A stretch of DNA of 64,000 nucleotides from NCBI RefSeq assembly GCF_028875915.1, contig NZ_JAPEHW010000001.1, forward strand, positions 124,001-188,000, written 5' to 3'. The stretch is from Pseudoalteromonas sp. G4 (GTDB taxonomy: Bacteria; Pseudomonadota; Gammaproteobacteria; Enterobacterales; Alteromonadaceae). The position numbers were made by a program, and so were the translations under genes. The notes under the pieces were generated by a model. It did no database searches, was not told where the DNA came from, and saw nothing but the letters and a program-made list of their open reading frames with translations. Positions 45,078-55,688 of the stretch are shown here, piece by piece; within the stretch, counting starts at the first letter, position 1, and each line of letters opens with the position of its first letter.

Positions 45078-46129
45078 ATGATAAATATTAGCAAGTTAAA
45101 CCTTATTGGCTGGCAGCCATTCTTTCAACAACAATTAACTATGGAAGAGTGGTCAGACACAACACTAGTACGTGTAATAGAGCAGCATCGCAATCAAATA
45201 GTTGTTGATAATACAGAGCAGCTACTAACGTTGCCAATAACAGTGACAACATCAGAGTATGTTGTGGGTGATTGGCTGTTACTTGATGAAGCGCATAATT
45301 AATTAGGTTACTTGAGCGTAAAAGCTTATTTTCACGAAAATCAGTAGGCTCACAACGTGAAGTACAACACATTGCTGCGAATATAGACGTTGCATTTATT
45401 ATGTGTTCACTTAACGATGATTTTAATTTGAATCGGATTGAGCGCTATTTAGCATTAGTGAATGAGGCTGAGTGTGAAGCGGTTATTATTTTAACGAAAG
45501 CGGATCTAGTTGATGATTGCGTGCAAAAGCAAGCATTAGTACAAGCGTTAGATCCACAACTAAACGTTGAAGTAATCAATTGTTGTGACGATAAAGCGAA
45601 TGAACAACTTGCACCTTGGCTAAAACCGCAAACAAGTATTGTATTGCTTGGTTCATCAGGTGTTGGTAAATCAACTTTAAGCAACACGCTTTTAGGTGGA
45701 AGTGTGCAAACTACAGGTGCAATCCGTGAGCAAGAAAGTAAAGGGCGGCACACAACTACCAGTCGTCATTTACTTATGCTTGAAAGTGGAGCGGTCATTA
45801 TTGATACTCCGGGCATGTGTGAATTGCAGTTAGCCGATGTAACTTACGGCATTGAGGCGACGTTTAAAGATATTGAAACGTTATCAAATAACTGTAAATT
45901 TGCTGATTGTTGTCATACAACTGAACCTGCTTGTGCAGTGAGGATGGCAATTGAATTGGGTGAATTATCTGAGCGTCGGTTTTTGAACTTTCAAAAGTTA
46001 CGTAAAGAAAACCAGTTTAACACGGCCTCTTTACAAGAGCGGCGGGCACTTGATAAATCGATGAGTAAATATTACAAACGTACTCAGAGCCAAGCGGTTA
46101 AATTAAAACGATTAGATAAGATGAATTAG
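45078..46129 (+). pseudogene. rsgA: RsgA-type ribosome-assembly GTPase, frameshifted
   Basis: The first frame gives an OB-fold-like N-terminus from ATG 45078, ending VGDWLLLDEAHN at TAA 45300. The second frame, shifted as by loss of one base near 45297, runs on from LIRLLERKSLFSRKSVGSQREV to a stop at 46127-46129. The C-terminal part has the circularly permuted GTPase order of RsgA/YjeQ: TKADLVDD (G4) first, then LLGSSGVGKSTL (G1), IIDTPGM (G3), then a zinc knuckle (CKFADCCHTTEPAC). RsgA acts in late 30S subunit maturation. One-base loss in an AATTAATTAG tract may be a true mutation or a sequencing slip. AAAGGG precedes the start. Confidence 0.85.
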
Positions 46130-46136
46130 ACTATCA

Positions 46137-46158
46137 GGGAGCAAATGCTCCCTTTTTT
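46137..46158. terminator. Intrinsic terminator
   Basis: GGGAGC-AAAT-GCTCCC followed by six T, 8 bp after the rsgA stop codon and at the 3' end of the convergent chemoreceptor gene. Confidence 0.9.
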
Positions 46159-48109
46159 ATACTTTAAACCGATTCACTAATTGCTCTAAATTTGCCGCGA
46201 TATTTACAAGGCCTCTAGCTGTTTCAGCTGCTTTTTCTGCGCCAGCAACAGTTTGCACTGCCATTTCATTAACTTGGCCAACACTGTCAGTAATTTGCTG
46301 CGTTACCACATTTTGCTCTTCCGAAGCCCCCGCTATTTGCATATTCATATCCCTAATGGTGCCCACAGAACTCGAAATAGAATCAAGAGCCAGATTGGTT
46401 TCATCGGCTTTTTCTGTTGTGATACGAGCACTTTCTAAATTGGCATTCATTTGGTCCACTGAGGTTTTAGCTTCGTTTTGTAACTTATGTATCATGGTTT
46501 GAATTTCTTCAGTACTCTGCTGCGTGCGACTGGCCAAACTTCTCACTTCATCAGCAACTACGGCAAATCCACGTCCTTGTTCACCTGCGCGTGCTGCTTC
46601 AATAGCGGCATTAAGTGCAAGTAAATTTGTTTGATCCGCAATTGCTCTGATCACATCAAGAATTGACCCTACAGATTCAGTTTCGCTTTCTAAATTTTTA
46701 ATAGAACTACTAACTAATTCAATATTACTGACCAGGTTATCAATAGCACTTCTCGTATTATCAACTACTTGCTTACCTGTATGGGTTTGCTCGTCAGCAT
46801 TTGTCGCTGCATCTGCAGCAAGTTGCGCGCTTTGAGTGATCTCCGCAACGGTAGACGCCATCTCATTCATTGACAGCACAGTTTGATTTAGCTGTTCCAT
46901 TTGGTGCTCAGCACCTTGCATTGAACTAGCTGTATTTTCATCCAAAATAGTGGTTGCACGGGAAAGTTCCTTAGTGGCTGATTTAAGGTTATCAATGATA
47001 TGTCTTAATGTTTCGACCATCTCGCCCATGGCTTTATAAATACCTGTCTCATCACCATTTTTAGAGAAGGAAATAGTGAGATCGCCATCAGCTATACGAT
47101 TGGCAATATGTTCAATTTCAATTGGCTCACCACCAATTGGTTTACGTATTGTTACAGTAATAAACCAACTAAAGAATACGCCAACAAGTATTACTATAAT
47201 TGATACAATAATAATCGTAGTTATGGTGTTTTGGCTTTGAGATTGTACAAGTGGACCTAATGTGTCTTGATCTTGTTTAACGGATAATTTGACTTGTTCA
47301 AGATCAGAAGCAATTTCAGGGCCTACTTTGTTAAGTACACCTTGAATAATCAAATTACGTTCGGTTATTACTGCATTAACATTATCAATTCCAGCAACAT
47401 ATAATTTGAGTAATGTAGTTGCTTCTTCTAATAGAGCACGTCGGTTGTTAGATTGTGTATTGTCATCGAGCTCTGCAAGGTGCTCGTTTAAAGTACTAAA
47501 TTCTTGTTTTGCTCTTTGATAATCTTGTTGAGTATTGGTGACTAAAAATTTGGTGGTATAGAGCCTGCCTAGCAATAGTTGCTCTTGAACAAGTGCTGCA
47601 AAATAGGTGACATCAGTGTCGCCATCTTCATATGCTGTTCTAATGATTTCACTGATGTTTCTTCGAATTTTAGTGCCATTTGCATCTAATTGCTTTGATA
47701 CAATGTCATTGCGTTTTTTAAAAAGTTCGACAACTTTATAAAAACCTTCTTCATATGCAATAACTTTATCGTAGGAGCTATGAATTAAACGTGAACGTTC
47801 TGGTTCAACAATCTCCTCTTTGGCTTGATGCAGTAGTTCGTTTAGTTGTTTTTCGCGCTCTTTAAATTGCGTAACGCTTTCAGGGTTTTGCTCTTTTAAA
47901 AATTTAAGTGCATTAAGCCTAATATGAAGTAAGTTAGACTGCACCATGGCTGCTAAGTTACTGTCTCTAGCAAGTTCACGATATTCTACAAAATTTGTAT
48001 ATCCTCTACTTAAACCAAAGTAAGCGATTGAAGCGAGGAGAACCATTAATCCAATCATGGCACCAAATGATATCGATAGTTGCTGAACAAGCTTTAACTT
48101 AGTAAACAT
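46157..48109 (-). CDS. Methyl-accepting chemotaxis protein with HBM-like sensor
   Basis: 650 residues. Transmembrane helix 1 (about residues 12-32), a long all-helical periplasmic region (33-300) of the size of a helical bimodular sensor, transmembrane helix 2 (about 301-323), a HAMP domain ([28 protein letters not shown]), and a full cytoplasmic signalling domain with the tip [43 protein letters not shown]. No C-terminal CheR-docking pentapeptide is seen. Ligand unknown (HBM domains in pseudomonads bind organic acids or amines). The gene is complete, unlike the other chemoreceptor in the window. Confidence 0.92.
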   Translation of the reverse strand: MFTKLKLVQQLSISFGAMIGLMVLLASIAYFGLSRGYTNFVEYRELARDSNLAAMVQSNLLHIRLNALKFLKEQNPESVTQFKEREKQLNELLHQAKEEIVEPERSRLIHSSYDKVIAYEEGFYKVVELFKKRNDIVSKQLDANGTKIRRNISEIIRTAYEDGDTDVTYFAALVQEQLLLGRLYTTKFLVTNTQQDYQRAKQEFSTLNEHLAELDDNTQSNNRRALLEEATTLLKLYVAGIDNVNAVITERNLIIQGVLNKVGPEIASDLEQVKLSVKQDQDTLGPLVQSQSQNTITTIIIVSIIVILVGVFFSWFITVTIRKPIGGEPIEIEHIANRIADGDLTISFSKNGDETGIYKAMGEMVETLRHIIDNLKSATKELSRATTILDENTASSMQGAEHQMEQLNQTVLSMNEMASTVAEITQSAQLAADAATNADEQTHTGKQVVDNTRSAIDNLVSNIELVSSSIKNLESETESVGSILDVIRAIADQTNLLALNAAIEAARAGEQGRGFAVVADEVRSLASRTQQSTEEIQTMIHKLQNEAKTSVDQMNANLESARITTEKADETNLALDSISSSVGTIRDMNMQIAGASEEQNVVTQQITDSVGQVNEMAVQTVAGAEKAAETARGLVNIAANLEQLVNRFKV

Positions 48110-48336
48110 GGAGCCTATCCTTCTGTGAAGAAGTGTTTTAGGAAAAATTTAAGTTAAGTATAGATAGAAAAATCAGAGTAATGCTAAAAATTCAGTAATG
48201 AAAACAGAATTGTTTTAATGAGAGATTTTGCAAGTGTTAAAAACTGGTATGCTTTGCGGGAAATTATGTTTCTTTGAAATAGTAAGAAAAAGAAATAGCC
48301 AGAAAATTGATCAAAGAAAAATTATTATTAATAAAA

Positions 48337-48361
48337 AAAACGCAGGACACGCCTGCGTTTT
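48337..48361 (-). terminator. Intrinsic terminator of the lolB-ispE-prs operon
   Basis: AAAACGCAGG pairs with CCTGCGTTTT around a 5-base loop; on the minus strand a run of T follows. It lies 26 bp past the prs stop codon. Confidence 0.92.
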
Positions 48362-48386
48362 AAAAAGTGTACTATTGAGCTAGAGA

Positions 48387-49334
48387 TTAATGCTCAAAAA
48401 GTGCTGAAATAGATTCTTCGTTGCTTACGCGACGAATTGTTTCAGCAAGCATATCAGCAAGTGTAAGCACTTTAATCTTATCGATTGCTTTAAGCTCATC
48501 AGTCAGAGGTACTGAGTCAGTTACAATTACTTCATCAATTACTGAGTTTTTGATGTTTTCTGCAGCAGCTCCTGATAATACTGGGTGTGTAGCGTATGCA
48601 AATACACGGCGTGCGCCATGCTCTTTTAACGCTTCAGCGGCTTTACATAATGTGCCACCAGTATCAATCATATCGTCAACGATAATACAGTCACGACCTT
48701 CAACATCACCAATAATGTGCATTACTTGCGAAACGTTAGCGCGTGGGCGTCGCTTATCGATAATCGCAAGATCCGTGTCGTCTAGTAATTTTGCAATTGC
48801 ACGAGCACGAACTACACCGCCGATGTCTGGTGATACAACTACAACATCTTCAAATTTCTTAGCTTTCATATCTTCAAGAAGAATTGGGCTACCGAAAACA
48901 TTATCCACAGGTACGTCGAAGAAACCTTGAATTTGCTCAGCGTGTAAATCAACCGTAAGAACACGGTCTACACCAACGCTTGAAAGGAAATCTGCAACTA
49001 CTTTCGCGGTGATTGGTACACGAGCACTACGCACGCGACGATCTTGGCGAGAATAACCGAAATATGGGATAACCGCAGTGATACGGCCAGCTGATGCACG
49101 ACGAAGTGCGTCAACCATCACGATTAATTCCATTAAGTTGTCATTAGTAGGCGCACAAGTAGATTGTACGATGAAAACGTCAGAACCACGCACGTTTTCG
49201 TTAATTTGAACGCTAATTTCACCGTCACTAAAACGACCAACTTCAGCGTCACCAAGATCAATGTATAAGCGTTTTGCAACTTTTTGAGCTAACTCAGGCG
49301 TTGCGTTACCAGCGAAGAGCTTCATGTCTGGCAC
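48387..49334 (-). CDS. prs: Ribose-phosphate pyrophosphokinase (PRPP synthetase)
   Basis: 315 residues, same length as E. coli Prs and nearly colinear with it. Makes PRPP from ribose 5-phosphate and ATP for nucleotides, His and Trp. The GTG start ([10 protein letters not shown]...) is the same as in E. coli, and GAGGAAA precedes it. Seen: catalytic flexible loop [14 protein letters not shown]-binding [12 protein letters not shown], and the ATP/regulatory loop with [20 protein letters not shown]. Last gene of lolB-ispE-prs, 47 bp after ispE, with a short hairpin in the gap. Cytoplasmic. Confidence 0.98.
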   Translation of the reverse strand: MPDMKLFAGNATPELAQKVAKRLYIDLGDAEVGRFSDGEISVQINENVRGSDVFIVQSTCAPTNDNLMELIVMVDALRRASAGRITAVIPYFGYSRQDRRVRSARVPITAKVVADFLSSVGVDRVLTVDLHAEQIQGFFDVPVDNVFGSPILLEDMKAKKFEDVVVVSPDIGGVVRARAIAKLLDDTDLAIIDKRRPRANVSQVMHIIGDVEGRDCIIVDDMIDTGGTLCKAAEALKEHGARRVFAYATHPVLSGAAAENIKNSVIDEVIVTDSVPLTDELKAIDKIKVLTLADMLAETIRRVSNEESISALFEH

Positions 49335-49360
49335 GGTAGGTTTCCTCAGGCACTTTTTTG

Positions 49361-49376
49361 GGTAACGTTAGTTACC
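49361..49376 (-). other. Small hairpin in the ispE-prs gap
   Basis: GGTAAC-GTTA-GTTACC forms a 6-bp stem with a 4-base loop. On the transcribed strand it is followed by CAAAAAAG, not T, so it is not a terminator; it may mark processing or protect the prs message. Confidence 0.4.
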
Positions 49377-49381
49377 AATAA

Positions 49382-50236
49382 TTAATTTAGTTTAGTACGT
49401 AGCTCCGAATGTGCTGGAGATATGTTCGTACTTCTTGCTACAAAGCCTTGCCAAGAGTCAGGGAGCATATTTAACGCTGCTTGGGCTGCGTGTTGTGTTT
49501 CAAAACTGACAAAACAACATGCGCCGGTACCTGTCATTCTCGACGGAGCGTATTTTAACAACCAGTTAAGGGTCTTTTCAACCTCAGGATAGCGCTTTTT
49601 CACTAACTCTTCGCAGTCATTGCGATGATTAACGCTTTGCCAATGGCTTGATAATTTAGGTGTATTACGTGGTAAGTCAGGATCGTTGAAGATTAATCCT
49701 GTACTAATATGCACATTTGGGTGAACTACTAAGTACCATTTTGTGGGTAATTCAACAGCTTCAAGTTGCTCACCGATACCATGTGCAATCGCCGCGCGAC
49801 CATTTATAAATACAGGAACGTCAGCACCAAGTTTTACACCAATTTTAGCAAGCTCTTGCAATGATAAATTTAATTGCCAAAGAGCGTTTAGTGCAAGCAG
49901 GGTAGTTGCTGCATCGGAAGAGCCTCCGCCAACACCGCCACCACTTGGTAAACGTTTATCAAAAGAAATCTCAGCGCCTAATTTGCAACCAGTCGCTTCT
50001 TGTAATGCAACTGCTGCTTTGTAAATTAAATTATCGTTATTATTTAGCCCTGTAATTTGTGTAGTTAATACAATATTGTCGCTTGTGGTCGTTTTAAAAT
50101 GAAGGGTGTCACCATAGTCTAAAAAAACAAACAGTGTCTCTAGTTCATGATAACCATTATCTAAACGGCCGTTTATATGAAGAAATAAATTGAGTTTTGC
50201 TGGTGCAATTAAAGAAAGTTCGTTTAAATCTGCCAT
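49382..50236 (-). CDS. ispE: 4-diphosphocytidyl-2-C-methyl-D-erythritol kinase
   Basis: 284 residues. GHMP kinase of the MEP isoprenoid pathway, phosphorylating CDP-ME with ATP. The signatures are APAKLNLFLHINGRLDNGYHELETLF at the N-terminus, the ATP-binding loop LPSGGGVGGGSSDAATTL and the C-terminal MTGTGACCFV. Its start lies 13 bases inside the end of lolB, the arrangement usual in gammaproteobacteria, and prs follows. Cytoplasmic and essential in related bacteria. Confidence 0.97.
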   Translation of the reverse strand: MADLNELSLIAPAKLNLFLHINGRLDNGYHELETLFVFLDYGDTLHFKTTTSDNIVLTTQITGLNNNDNLIYKAAVALQEATGCKLGAEISFDKRLPSGGGVGGGSSDAATTLLALNALWQLNLSLQELAKIGVKLGADVPVFINGRAAIAHGIGEQLEAVELPTKWYLVVHPNVHISTGLIFNDPDLPRNTPKLSSHWQSVNHRNDCEELVKKRYPEVEKTLNWLLKYAPSRMTGTGACCFVSFETQHAAQAALNMLPDSWQGFVARSTNISPAHSELRTKLN

Positions 50237-50805
50237 GAATATACTTTTAATTTAAGTTTTACACTGTTGTGGGTAAGCGAAATTGAATAAGGCAGCCAAT
50301 AACCACCGTGTTTTTTATAATCGTTGTACGAAATTTGCCACTGTTCACCTTTCGAATCAGTTAACGTAGCTTGGTTAACACGGTTTAGTTCATCTGCTAG
50401 ATACTTTGTGGTGTTTGGTAAGCCTTTCAACCAATTTGGATCATCTAAAAACGGCAAATTCATGCCTGTTAACCAATAAACTAATTGTTGCGCATCCTTT
50501 CCAGAATGCGTTTCGCCATCAAATTCAAGAGTTGCTTGGTTTGCTGTTTTTTCGAGTGTTAAAACAGATGTACCCACAAAACTGGTGAGATTTAAATTAT
50601 CTTTTAGCGGGGTAGTAGACCAAAATAAATTTGCGCTTTGTCTTTTGTTTGGTTGAATAATCGCCAGTTTTCCTTGGGCTTGCCAGGTATCCTGTTGAAG
50701 TAATTGTCTTTGCCAATTTTCTTTTACTGTCGCATTATCGAAGTATTGACTTGCACAGCCACTCAAAAAGACCAAAAATATGACAAATATCATGCGTAAT
50801 TGCAT
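50224..50805 (-). CDS. lolB: Outer-membrane lipoprotein receptor LolB
   Basis: 193 residues. Lipoprotein signal MQLRMIFVIFLVFLSGC (lipobox LSGC). LolB accepts lipoproteins from periplasmic LolA and inserts them in the outer membrane. Recognised from WQAQGKLAIIQPNKRQSANLFWSTT, followed by the VLTLEKTANQATLEFDG strand pair and LVYWLTGMNLPF, plus the conserved genomic context lolB-ispE-prs. ATG at 50805 is chosen over a TTG three bases upstream. AAGGAT lies about ten bases before it. First gene of the operon, divergent from hemA. Confidence 0.95.
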   Translation of the reverse strand: MQLRMIFVIFLVFLSGCASQYFDNATVKENWQRQLLQQDTWQAQGKLAIIQPNKRQSANLFWSTTPLKDNLNLTSFVGTSVLTLEKTANQATLEFDGETHSGKDAQQLVYWLTGMNLPFLDDPNWLKGLPNTTKYLADELNRVNQATLTDSKGEQWQISYNDYKKHGGYWLPYSISLTHNSVKLKLKVYSWQI

Positions 50806-50831
50806 CAAATCTTAAATCCTTACTTTTTTTA

Positions 50832-50859
50832 TTGACTTGATTTACGTAAAATTAATCGC
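50832..50859 (+). promoter_or_regulatory. Candidate promoter for hemA
   Basis: TTGACT (50832-50837), 16-bp spacer and TAATCG (50854-50859, weak -10) in the 84-bp gap between lolB and hemA, about 33 bp before the hemA start. Confidence 0.4.
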
Positions 50860-50892
50860 TTTAAAACGTGCTAAAAACAAATTGTAGACATA

Positions 50893-52146
50893 ATGACCAT
50901 AGTTGCTTTAGGCATTAATCATAAAACAGCATCAGTAGAACTCAGAGAACGCGTGGCGTTTTCACCCGAGCAAATTGATGTTGCCCTTTCTCAGCTTTGC
51001 CAACAATCTGGTGTAAATGAAGCCGTTGTTGTGTCTACCTGTAATCGTACAGAACTCTATTGTATCCTTGAAAATCAACATCCCCAAGTGCTTATTGAGT
51101 GGTTAGCGCAATTTCACAAAATTGGTGAGAATGAACTAGCTGAGCATATTTATCAGCATCAAGACTTTGCGGCTATCCAACATTTAATGCGCGTATCGGT
51201 CGGGTTAGATTCATTGGTATTAGGTGAACCACAAATACTTGGTCAGATAAAACAGTCCTATGCTAAAGCGAAACAAGCTGGGGTTGTTAATGCATTACTT
51301 GAACGCTTATTTCAGAAATGTTTTTCAGTAGCGAAACAGGTACGTACCGAAACAGATATCGGAGCGAGTGCCGTTTCTGTAGCTTATGCTGCGGTAAATC
51401 TAGCAAAACACATCTACGGTAATTTAGAACCAACCAAAGTGCTTTTGATAGGTGCAGGCGAAACAATCGAGCTAGTAGCACGTCATTTATATCAAAATGG
51501 CTGTCAGCATATGACGGTTGCCAACCGTACGTTATCTAGAGCGGAAAATTTAGCAGCAGAATTTAACGCGAAAGTTGTACCTTTAGCACGTGTGCCGGAA
51601 AGTTTAATTGAAGCTGATATCGTAATCAGCTCCACAGCAAGTACTTTACCGATTATTGGTAAGGGAATGGTTGAACAAGCTCTTAAAGCGCGTCGATATA
51701 AGCCGATGCTTTTAGTAGATATTGCCGTGCCGCGTGATATTGAAGCGCAAGTAGCAGAACTTGATGACGCATATCTCTATTCAGTTGATGATTTGCAAGA
51801 GATTGTTAATCAGAATATGGAATCCCGTGAACGTGCTGCGTCTGAAGCTGAAGAAATCATCGTAAATAAAGCCAATGAATTTGTCACTTGGCGAAATGCG
51901 CTAGATTCTGTCGATATAATTCGCAGTTACCGCGAAAATATTGAACAAATAAAATTAGAGTTAGTACAAAAGGCGCAAGGTCAGTTAAAATCAGGAAAAG
52001 ATCCAGAGAAAGTATTAAATGAGCTTGCTAACAAATTAGCAAATCGCATTATACATTCACCTACAAAAGCGATTAAGCAAGCGGCAGAAGAAGATGATAT
52101 TGCCAAGCTTGCACAAATCAAAAAAGTTTTAGATTTAGATAATTAA
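50893..52146 (+). CDS. hemA: Glutamyl-tRNA reductase
   Basis: 417 residues, matching E. coli HemA (418). First step of C5 tetrapyrrole synthesis: NADPH-dependent reduction of glutamyl-tRNA to glutamate 1-semialdehyde. The catalytic Cys is in [13 protein letters not shown], then [17 protein letters not shown], the NADPH-binding [17 protein letters not shown] and a C-terminal dimerisation helix. Together with prfA and prmC downstream this is the usual enterobacterial order; hemA ends 16 bp before prfA. Confidence 0.98.
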   Translation: MTIVALGINHKTASVELRERVAFSPEQIDVALSQLCQQSGVNEAVVVSTCNRTELYCILENQHPQVLIEWLAQFHKIGENELAEHIYQHQDFAAIQHLMRVSVGLDSLVLGEPQILGQIKQSYAKAKQAGVVNALLERLFQKCFSVAKQVRTETDIGASAVSVAYAAVNLAKHIYGNLEPTKVLLIGAGETIELVARHLYQNGCQHMTVANRTLSRAENLAAEFNAKVVPLARVPESLIEADIVISSTASTLPIIGKGMVEQALKARRYKPMLLVDIAVPRDIEAQVAELDDAYLYSVDDLQEIVNQNMESRERAASEAEEIIVNKANEFVTWRNALDSVDIIRSYRENIEQIKLELVQKAQGQLKSGKDPEKVLNELANKLANRIIHSPTKAIKQAAEEDDIAKLAQIKKVLDLDN

Positions 52147-52162
52147 TAGGCGTCAAGCTTAA

Positions 52163-53248
52163 ATGAAAGAATCCGTTTATAGAAAGTTAGAAACGCTGGT
52201 TGAGCGTTACGAAGAAGTACAAGCACTGTTAAGTGACCCTGAAGTTATTTCAGACCAAGACCGTTTCCGTTCGTTATCAAAAGAGTACTCAGAACTTGAA
52301 GAAGTAACAAAAGCATTTAACGCATATCGTCAAGCTGAAGAAGACGTTGCAACAGCTGAAGAAATGCTAAAAGACAACGACCCTGATATGCGTGAAATGG
52401 CGCAAGAAGAATTTAAAGAAGCAAAAGCCAATATCGAAGCGTTAGAAGATGAACTTCAAGTGCTTATGCTACCAAAAGATCCACGCGATAATAACAACGT
52501 ATTCTTAGAGGTACGTGCAGGTACGGGTGGTGATGAAGCTGCTATTTTCGCAGGTGATTTATTCCGTATGTATAGCCGTTACGCTGAAACACAGAAATGG
52601 AAAGTTGAAATTGTGAGCACGAATGAAGGTGAGCACGGTGGATTTAAAGAAATCATTGCTAATATTTCAGGTGATGGTGTTTACGGAAAACTTAAATTTG
52701 AATCAGGTGCGCACCGAGTACAACGTGTTCCCGAAACTGAATCGCAGGGTCGAGTTCATACGTCAGCCTGTACTGTTGCAGTTATGGCTGAAATTCCAGA
52801 AGCTGAAGCAATTGAAATTAATCCGTCAGATTTAAAAATCGATACTTTCCGTGCATCTGGTGCCGGTGGTCAGCACGTAAACAAAACTGACTCAGCAATT
52901 CGTATTACGCACTTACCAACAGGCGTGGTTGTTGAATGTCAGGATGAGCGTTCTCAGCATAAGAATAAAGCGAAAGCACTAAGTGTACTTGCATCACGCT
53001 TACAACAAGCGGAAGATGAAAAGAGAATGGCTGCCGAGGCAAGTGAACGACGTAACTTAGTGGGTAGTGGTGACCGTTCAGAACGTATTCGTACTTATAA
53101 CTATCCGCAAGGTCGTGTAACTGATCACCGTATTAATTTAACGCTTTATAAGCTAAATGAAATAGTTGAAGGTGATTTAGGCTCAATTGTTGATCCGCTT
53201 GTGCTTGAACACCAAGCTGATCTACTTGCAGCGATGGGCGATGAGTAA
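52163..53248 (+). CDS. prfA: Peptide chain release factor 1
   Basis: 361 residues, E. coli RF1 is 360. Terminates translation at UAA and UAG. The decoding tripeptide region reads [15 protein letters not shown] and the catalytic GGQ loop is [18 protein letters not shown], the Gln of which is methylated by PrmC encoded next. The stop codon overlaps the prmC start by 8 bases, so the release factor and its modifying enzyme are coupled. Confidence 0.98.
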   Translation: MKESVYRKLETLVERYEEVQALLSDPEVISDQDRFRSLSKEYSELEEVTKAFNAYRQAEEDVATAEEMLKDNDPDMREMAQEEFKEAKANIEALEDELQVLMLPKDPRDNNNVFLEVRAGTGGDEAAIFAGDLFRMYSRYAETQKWKVEIVSTNEGEHGGFKEIIANISGDGVYGKLKFESGAHRVQRVPETESQGRVHTSACTVAVMAEIPEAEAIEINPSDLKIDTFRASGAGGQHVNKTDSAIRITHLPTGVVVECQDERSQHKNKAKALSVLASRLQQAEDEKRMAAEASERRNLVGSGDRSERIRTYNYPQGRVTDHRINLTLYKLNEIVEGDLGSIVDPLVLEHQADLLAAMGDE

Positions 53249-54089
53249 TTATTCACTTGAACAAGCACTTGCGTTTGGCGCAAGTGCTTTAAATACGACC
53301 TCTGAATCCCCTAAATTAGACGCTGAAGTATTGCTTCTTGCGACCATAAACCAATCACGTACCTATCTTTTTACATGGCCTGAAAAAGAACTTACAGATG
53401 ATCAGCAATCACACTTTATTGCTGCAATTGAAAAACGTAAGTTGGGAAAACCTGTGGCGCATATTACACAGTGCCGTGAATTTTGGAGCCTAAATTTTAA
53501 AGTAAGTCCCGCGACATTAATTCCGCGTCCAGATACCGAAACGCTAGTTGAACTTGCATTAACTAAAGCCACAGAAAAGACAGGCAAATTACTTGATTTA
53601 GGCACAGGCACAGGTGCGATTGCTTTATCGCTTGCTAGTGAACTTGTGAATTGGCAAGTAACTGCGGTTGATTTTAAACCGGAAGCAGTTGAACTTGCTA
53701 CCGAAAACAAACACGCGCTCCAAATTGAAAATGCTGAAATTTTACAAAGTGATTGGTTTAATGCGTTGAGTGATTCACAGTTTGATATTATTGTTTCAAA
53801 CCCTCCTTATATCGACCCTCAAGATCCACACTTACAACAAGGCGATGTTCGTTTTGAACCTCTTTCTGCATTGGTTGCTAAAAAGCAGGGCATGGCGGAT
53901 ATTGAGCATATAATAAAAGCAAGTCGTAAATATTTGAAAGCAAAAGGCTGGTTATTGATAGAACATGGTTACGATCAAGGTCAGTTAGTGCGTGATTTTT
54001 TTGCAAAAATGGCATATAAAGTTATAACAACAGAGAAAGATTTAGGCGGCAATGACCGTGTTACCTTAGCCAAATGGGACCCAGATTAG
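53241..54089 (+). CDS. prmC: Release factor glutamine methyltransferase
   Basis: 282 residues. SAM-dependent methylase of the GGQ glutamine in RF1/RF2. Seen: helical N-terminal domain ([16 protein letters not shown]), motif [19 protein letters not shown] and the glutamine-binding NPPYI. ATG at 53241 overlaps the end of prfA; a much longer frame beginning 53187 is a shadow of prfA. No separate promoter is apparent. Confidence 0.97.
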   Translation: MSNYSLEQALAFGASALNTTSESPKLDAEVLLLATINQSRTYLFTWPEKELTDDQQSHFIAAIEKRKLGKPVAHITQCREFWSLNFKVSPATLIPRPDTETLVELALTKATEKTGKLLDLGTGTGAIALSLASELVNWQVTAVDFKPEAVELATENKHALQIENAEILQSDWFNALSDSQFDIIVSNPPYIDPQDPHLQQGDVRFEPLSALVAKKQGMADIEHIIKASRKYLKAKGWLLIEHGYDQGQLVRDFFAKMAYKVITTEKDLGGNDRVTLAKWDPD

Positions 54090-54138
54090 TTATTAAAATC
54101 GGTGCGTTAGCTAAGCAGTCATAAGGGGTATGGATAAG

Positions 54139-55683
54139 ATGGCAAGTGATTTTTTATTTTCAGAAGAATCAGAGCAAACACCTGAGCAAGAAAATAACCA
54201 CGGCAGCTGGAAAGTATTAATTGTTGATGATGAACCCGAAGTTCATGCCGTAACAAAGCTTGCACTGAGTGATTTTTCTTTCCAAGGGAAACGTTTAGAG
54301 TTTTTCAGCGCATTTTCAGGTAAAGAAGCTGAGCAATTGATCCTTGCACATCCCGATGCCGCAATTGTGCTGCTTGATGTGGTGATGGAAACGGACGATG
54401 CGGGTCTTAAAGTTGCGCAATATATTCGTGAAGACGCCAAGAATAATCACGTACGTATTATTCTACGTACAGGTCAACCAGGACAAGCACCTGAGCGCCA
54501 TGTAATTGTTAATTACGATATTAATGATTACAAATCCAAAACAGAACTAACCGCGCAAAAACTGTTTACAGTTGTGATGTCTAGCTTGCGCTCTTACCGC
54601 GATATTCTTTCAATTGAACACTCGCGACAAGGGCTTGAAAAAATTATCACAGCATCACGCGACATATTTTCTGCACATTCAATGGATACGTTTATCCACG
54701 GTGTAATGCAGCAGCTGACTTCTATTCTTGGCTCTGTGGATGAAGCTATGTACGCCACATCGCTTGTTGCTAGCAATCCCAATGAAAAAGAACAAGAACT
54801 AATTGTATTTGCTGGACAGGGCGAATTCGAAAAAAGTGAAGGCAAGCCTGTTAGTAATGTCCTCACGGAGAACCAGTTACTAGCGTGTAAAGAAGCGCTG
54901 CAAAATAAGAGTATTGTTTATAAAGAAGATTATTTGTTTGCGTATTGCTCTAGCCGTTTTAATCATAACTCAATGTTATATGTGTCGGGTATTCCAAAAA
55001 GTTTGACTCAAACACATAAAGATCTGATTGAAATATTTTCTCAAAATGTACAAATTGCTTACGAAAATGTGCAATTACAGTCTGAAATTGAAGATACACA
55101 GCGTGAAATCGTATATCGCTTGAGTGAAGCGGTTGAGCAACGCTCTTCCGAAACAGGCAATCATGTAAAACGTGTTTCTTTAATCAGTTATGAATTGGCC
55201 AAAGGCTATGGTTTAACTGAAAAAGAGGCTGAGATTCTTCGTTACGCAGCACCATTACACGATGTGGGTAAAGTGGGTATTCCTGATACTATTTTACATA
55301 AACCTGGTGCGTTGGATGATACAGAATGGAAAGTGATGCAAACTCATGCCATAAAAGGCCATGATATTTTAGCAGGATCTCGTCGTGACATAATTCAAGC
55401 TGGTGCAATATTATCACGTGACCATCATGAAAAGTGGGATGGAACGGGTTATCCTCGCGGTCTTAAAGAAGAAGAAATCCATATTTATGGTCGAATTGTC
55501 GCATTAGCTGACGTTTATGATGCGCTAAGACACAAGCGTTGTTATAAAGAAGCATGGACATTAGAGCAAGTTGTTGAAGAATTAACAAATCAACGAGGTA
55601 AACATTTCGAACCAAAATTGGTTGATGTATTACTTAACAATATTAATACCTTTGAACAAATTTTAAATAATTATCCAGAGTAG
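54139..55683 (+). CDS. Response regulator with DUF3369 and HD-GYP domain
   Basis: 514 residues. A receiver domain (residues about 25-150; VDDEPE acidic pair and phospho-acceptor Asp80 in VLLDVVMETD, with K in DYKSKTE), a middle sensor-like region recognised as DUF3369 (about 170-310), and a C-terminal HD-GYP domain with His374-Asp375 in APLHDVGKVGIPD, HHEKWDGTGYP (GYP 437-439). The catalytic set is complete, so cyclic di-GMP hydrolysis is expected. The ATG at 54139 has AAGGGG at good spacing; one nine bases earlier does not. It is inserted between prmC and sirB2, and no cognate histidine kinase is adjacent. Confidence 0.92.
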   Translation: MASDFLFSEESEQTPEQENNHGSWKVLIVDDEPEVHAVTKLALSDFSFQGKRLEFFSAFSGKEAEQLILAHPDAAIVLLDVVMETDDAGLKVAQYIREDAKNNHVRIILRTGQPGQAPERHVIVNYDINDYKSKTELTAQKLFTVVMSSLRSYRDILSIEHSRQGLEKIITASRDIFSAHSMDTFIHGVMQQLTSILGSVDEAMYATSLVASNPNEKEQELIVFAGQGEFEKSEGKPVSNVLTENQLLACKEALQNKSIVYKEDYLFAYCSSRFNHNSMLYVSGIPKSLTQTHKDLIEIFSQNVQIAYENVQLQSEIEDTQREIVYRLSEAVEQRSSETGNHVKRVSLISYELAKGYGLTEKEAEILRYAAPLHDVGKVGIPDTILHKPGALDDTEWKVMQTHAIKGHDILAGSRRDIIQAGAILSRDHHEKWDGTGYPRGLKEEEIHIYGRIVALADVYDALRHKRCYKEAWTLEQVVEELTNQRGKHFEPKLVDVLLNNINTFEQILNNYPE

Positions 55684-55688
55684 TAAAA

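Noticed and set aside
48421-48930. 169-residue ORF on the plus strand opposite prs
   Set aside because: Antisense shadow of a strongly conserved gene; low-complexity Ser/Thr-rich translation.
49361-49376. PurR operator before prs
   Set aside because: The dyad does not match the ACGCAAACG-type PurR box; it is a short RNA hairpin at best.
53187-53240. Longer start for prmC
   Set aside because: It lies inside prfA; the methylase family begins MSNYSLEQ at 53241.
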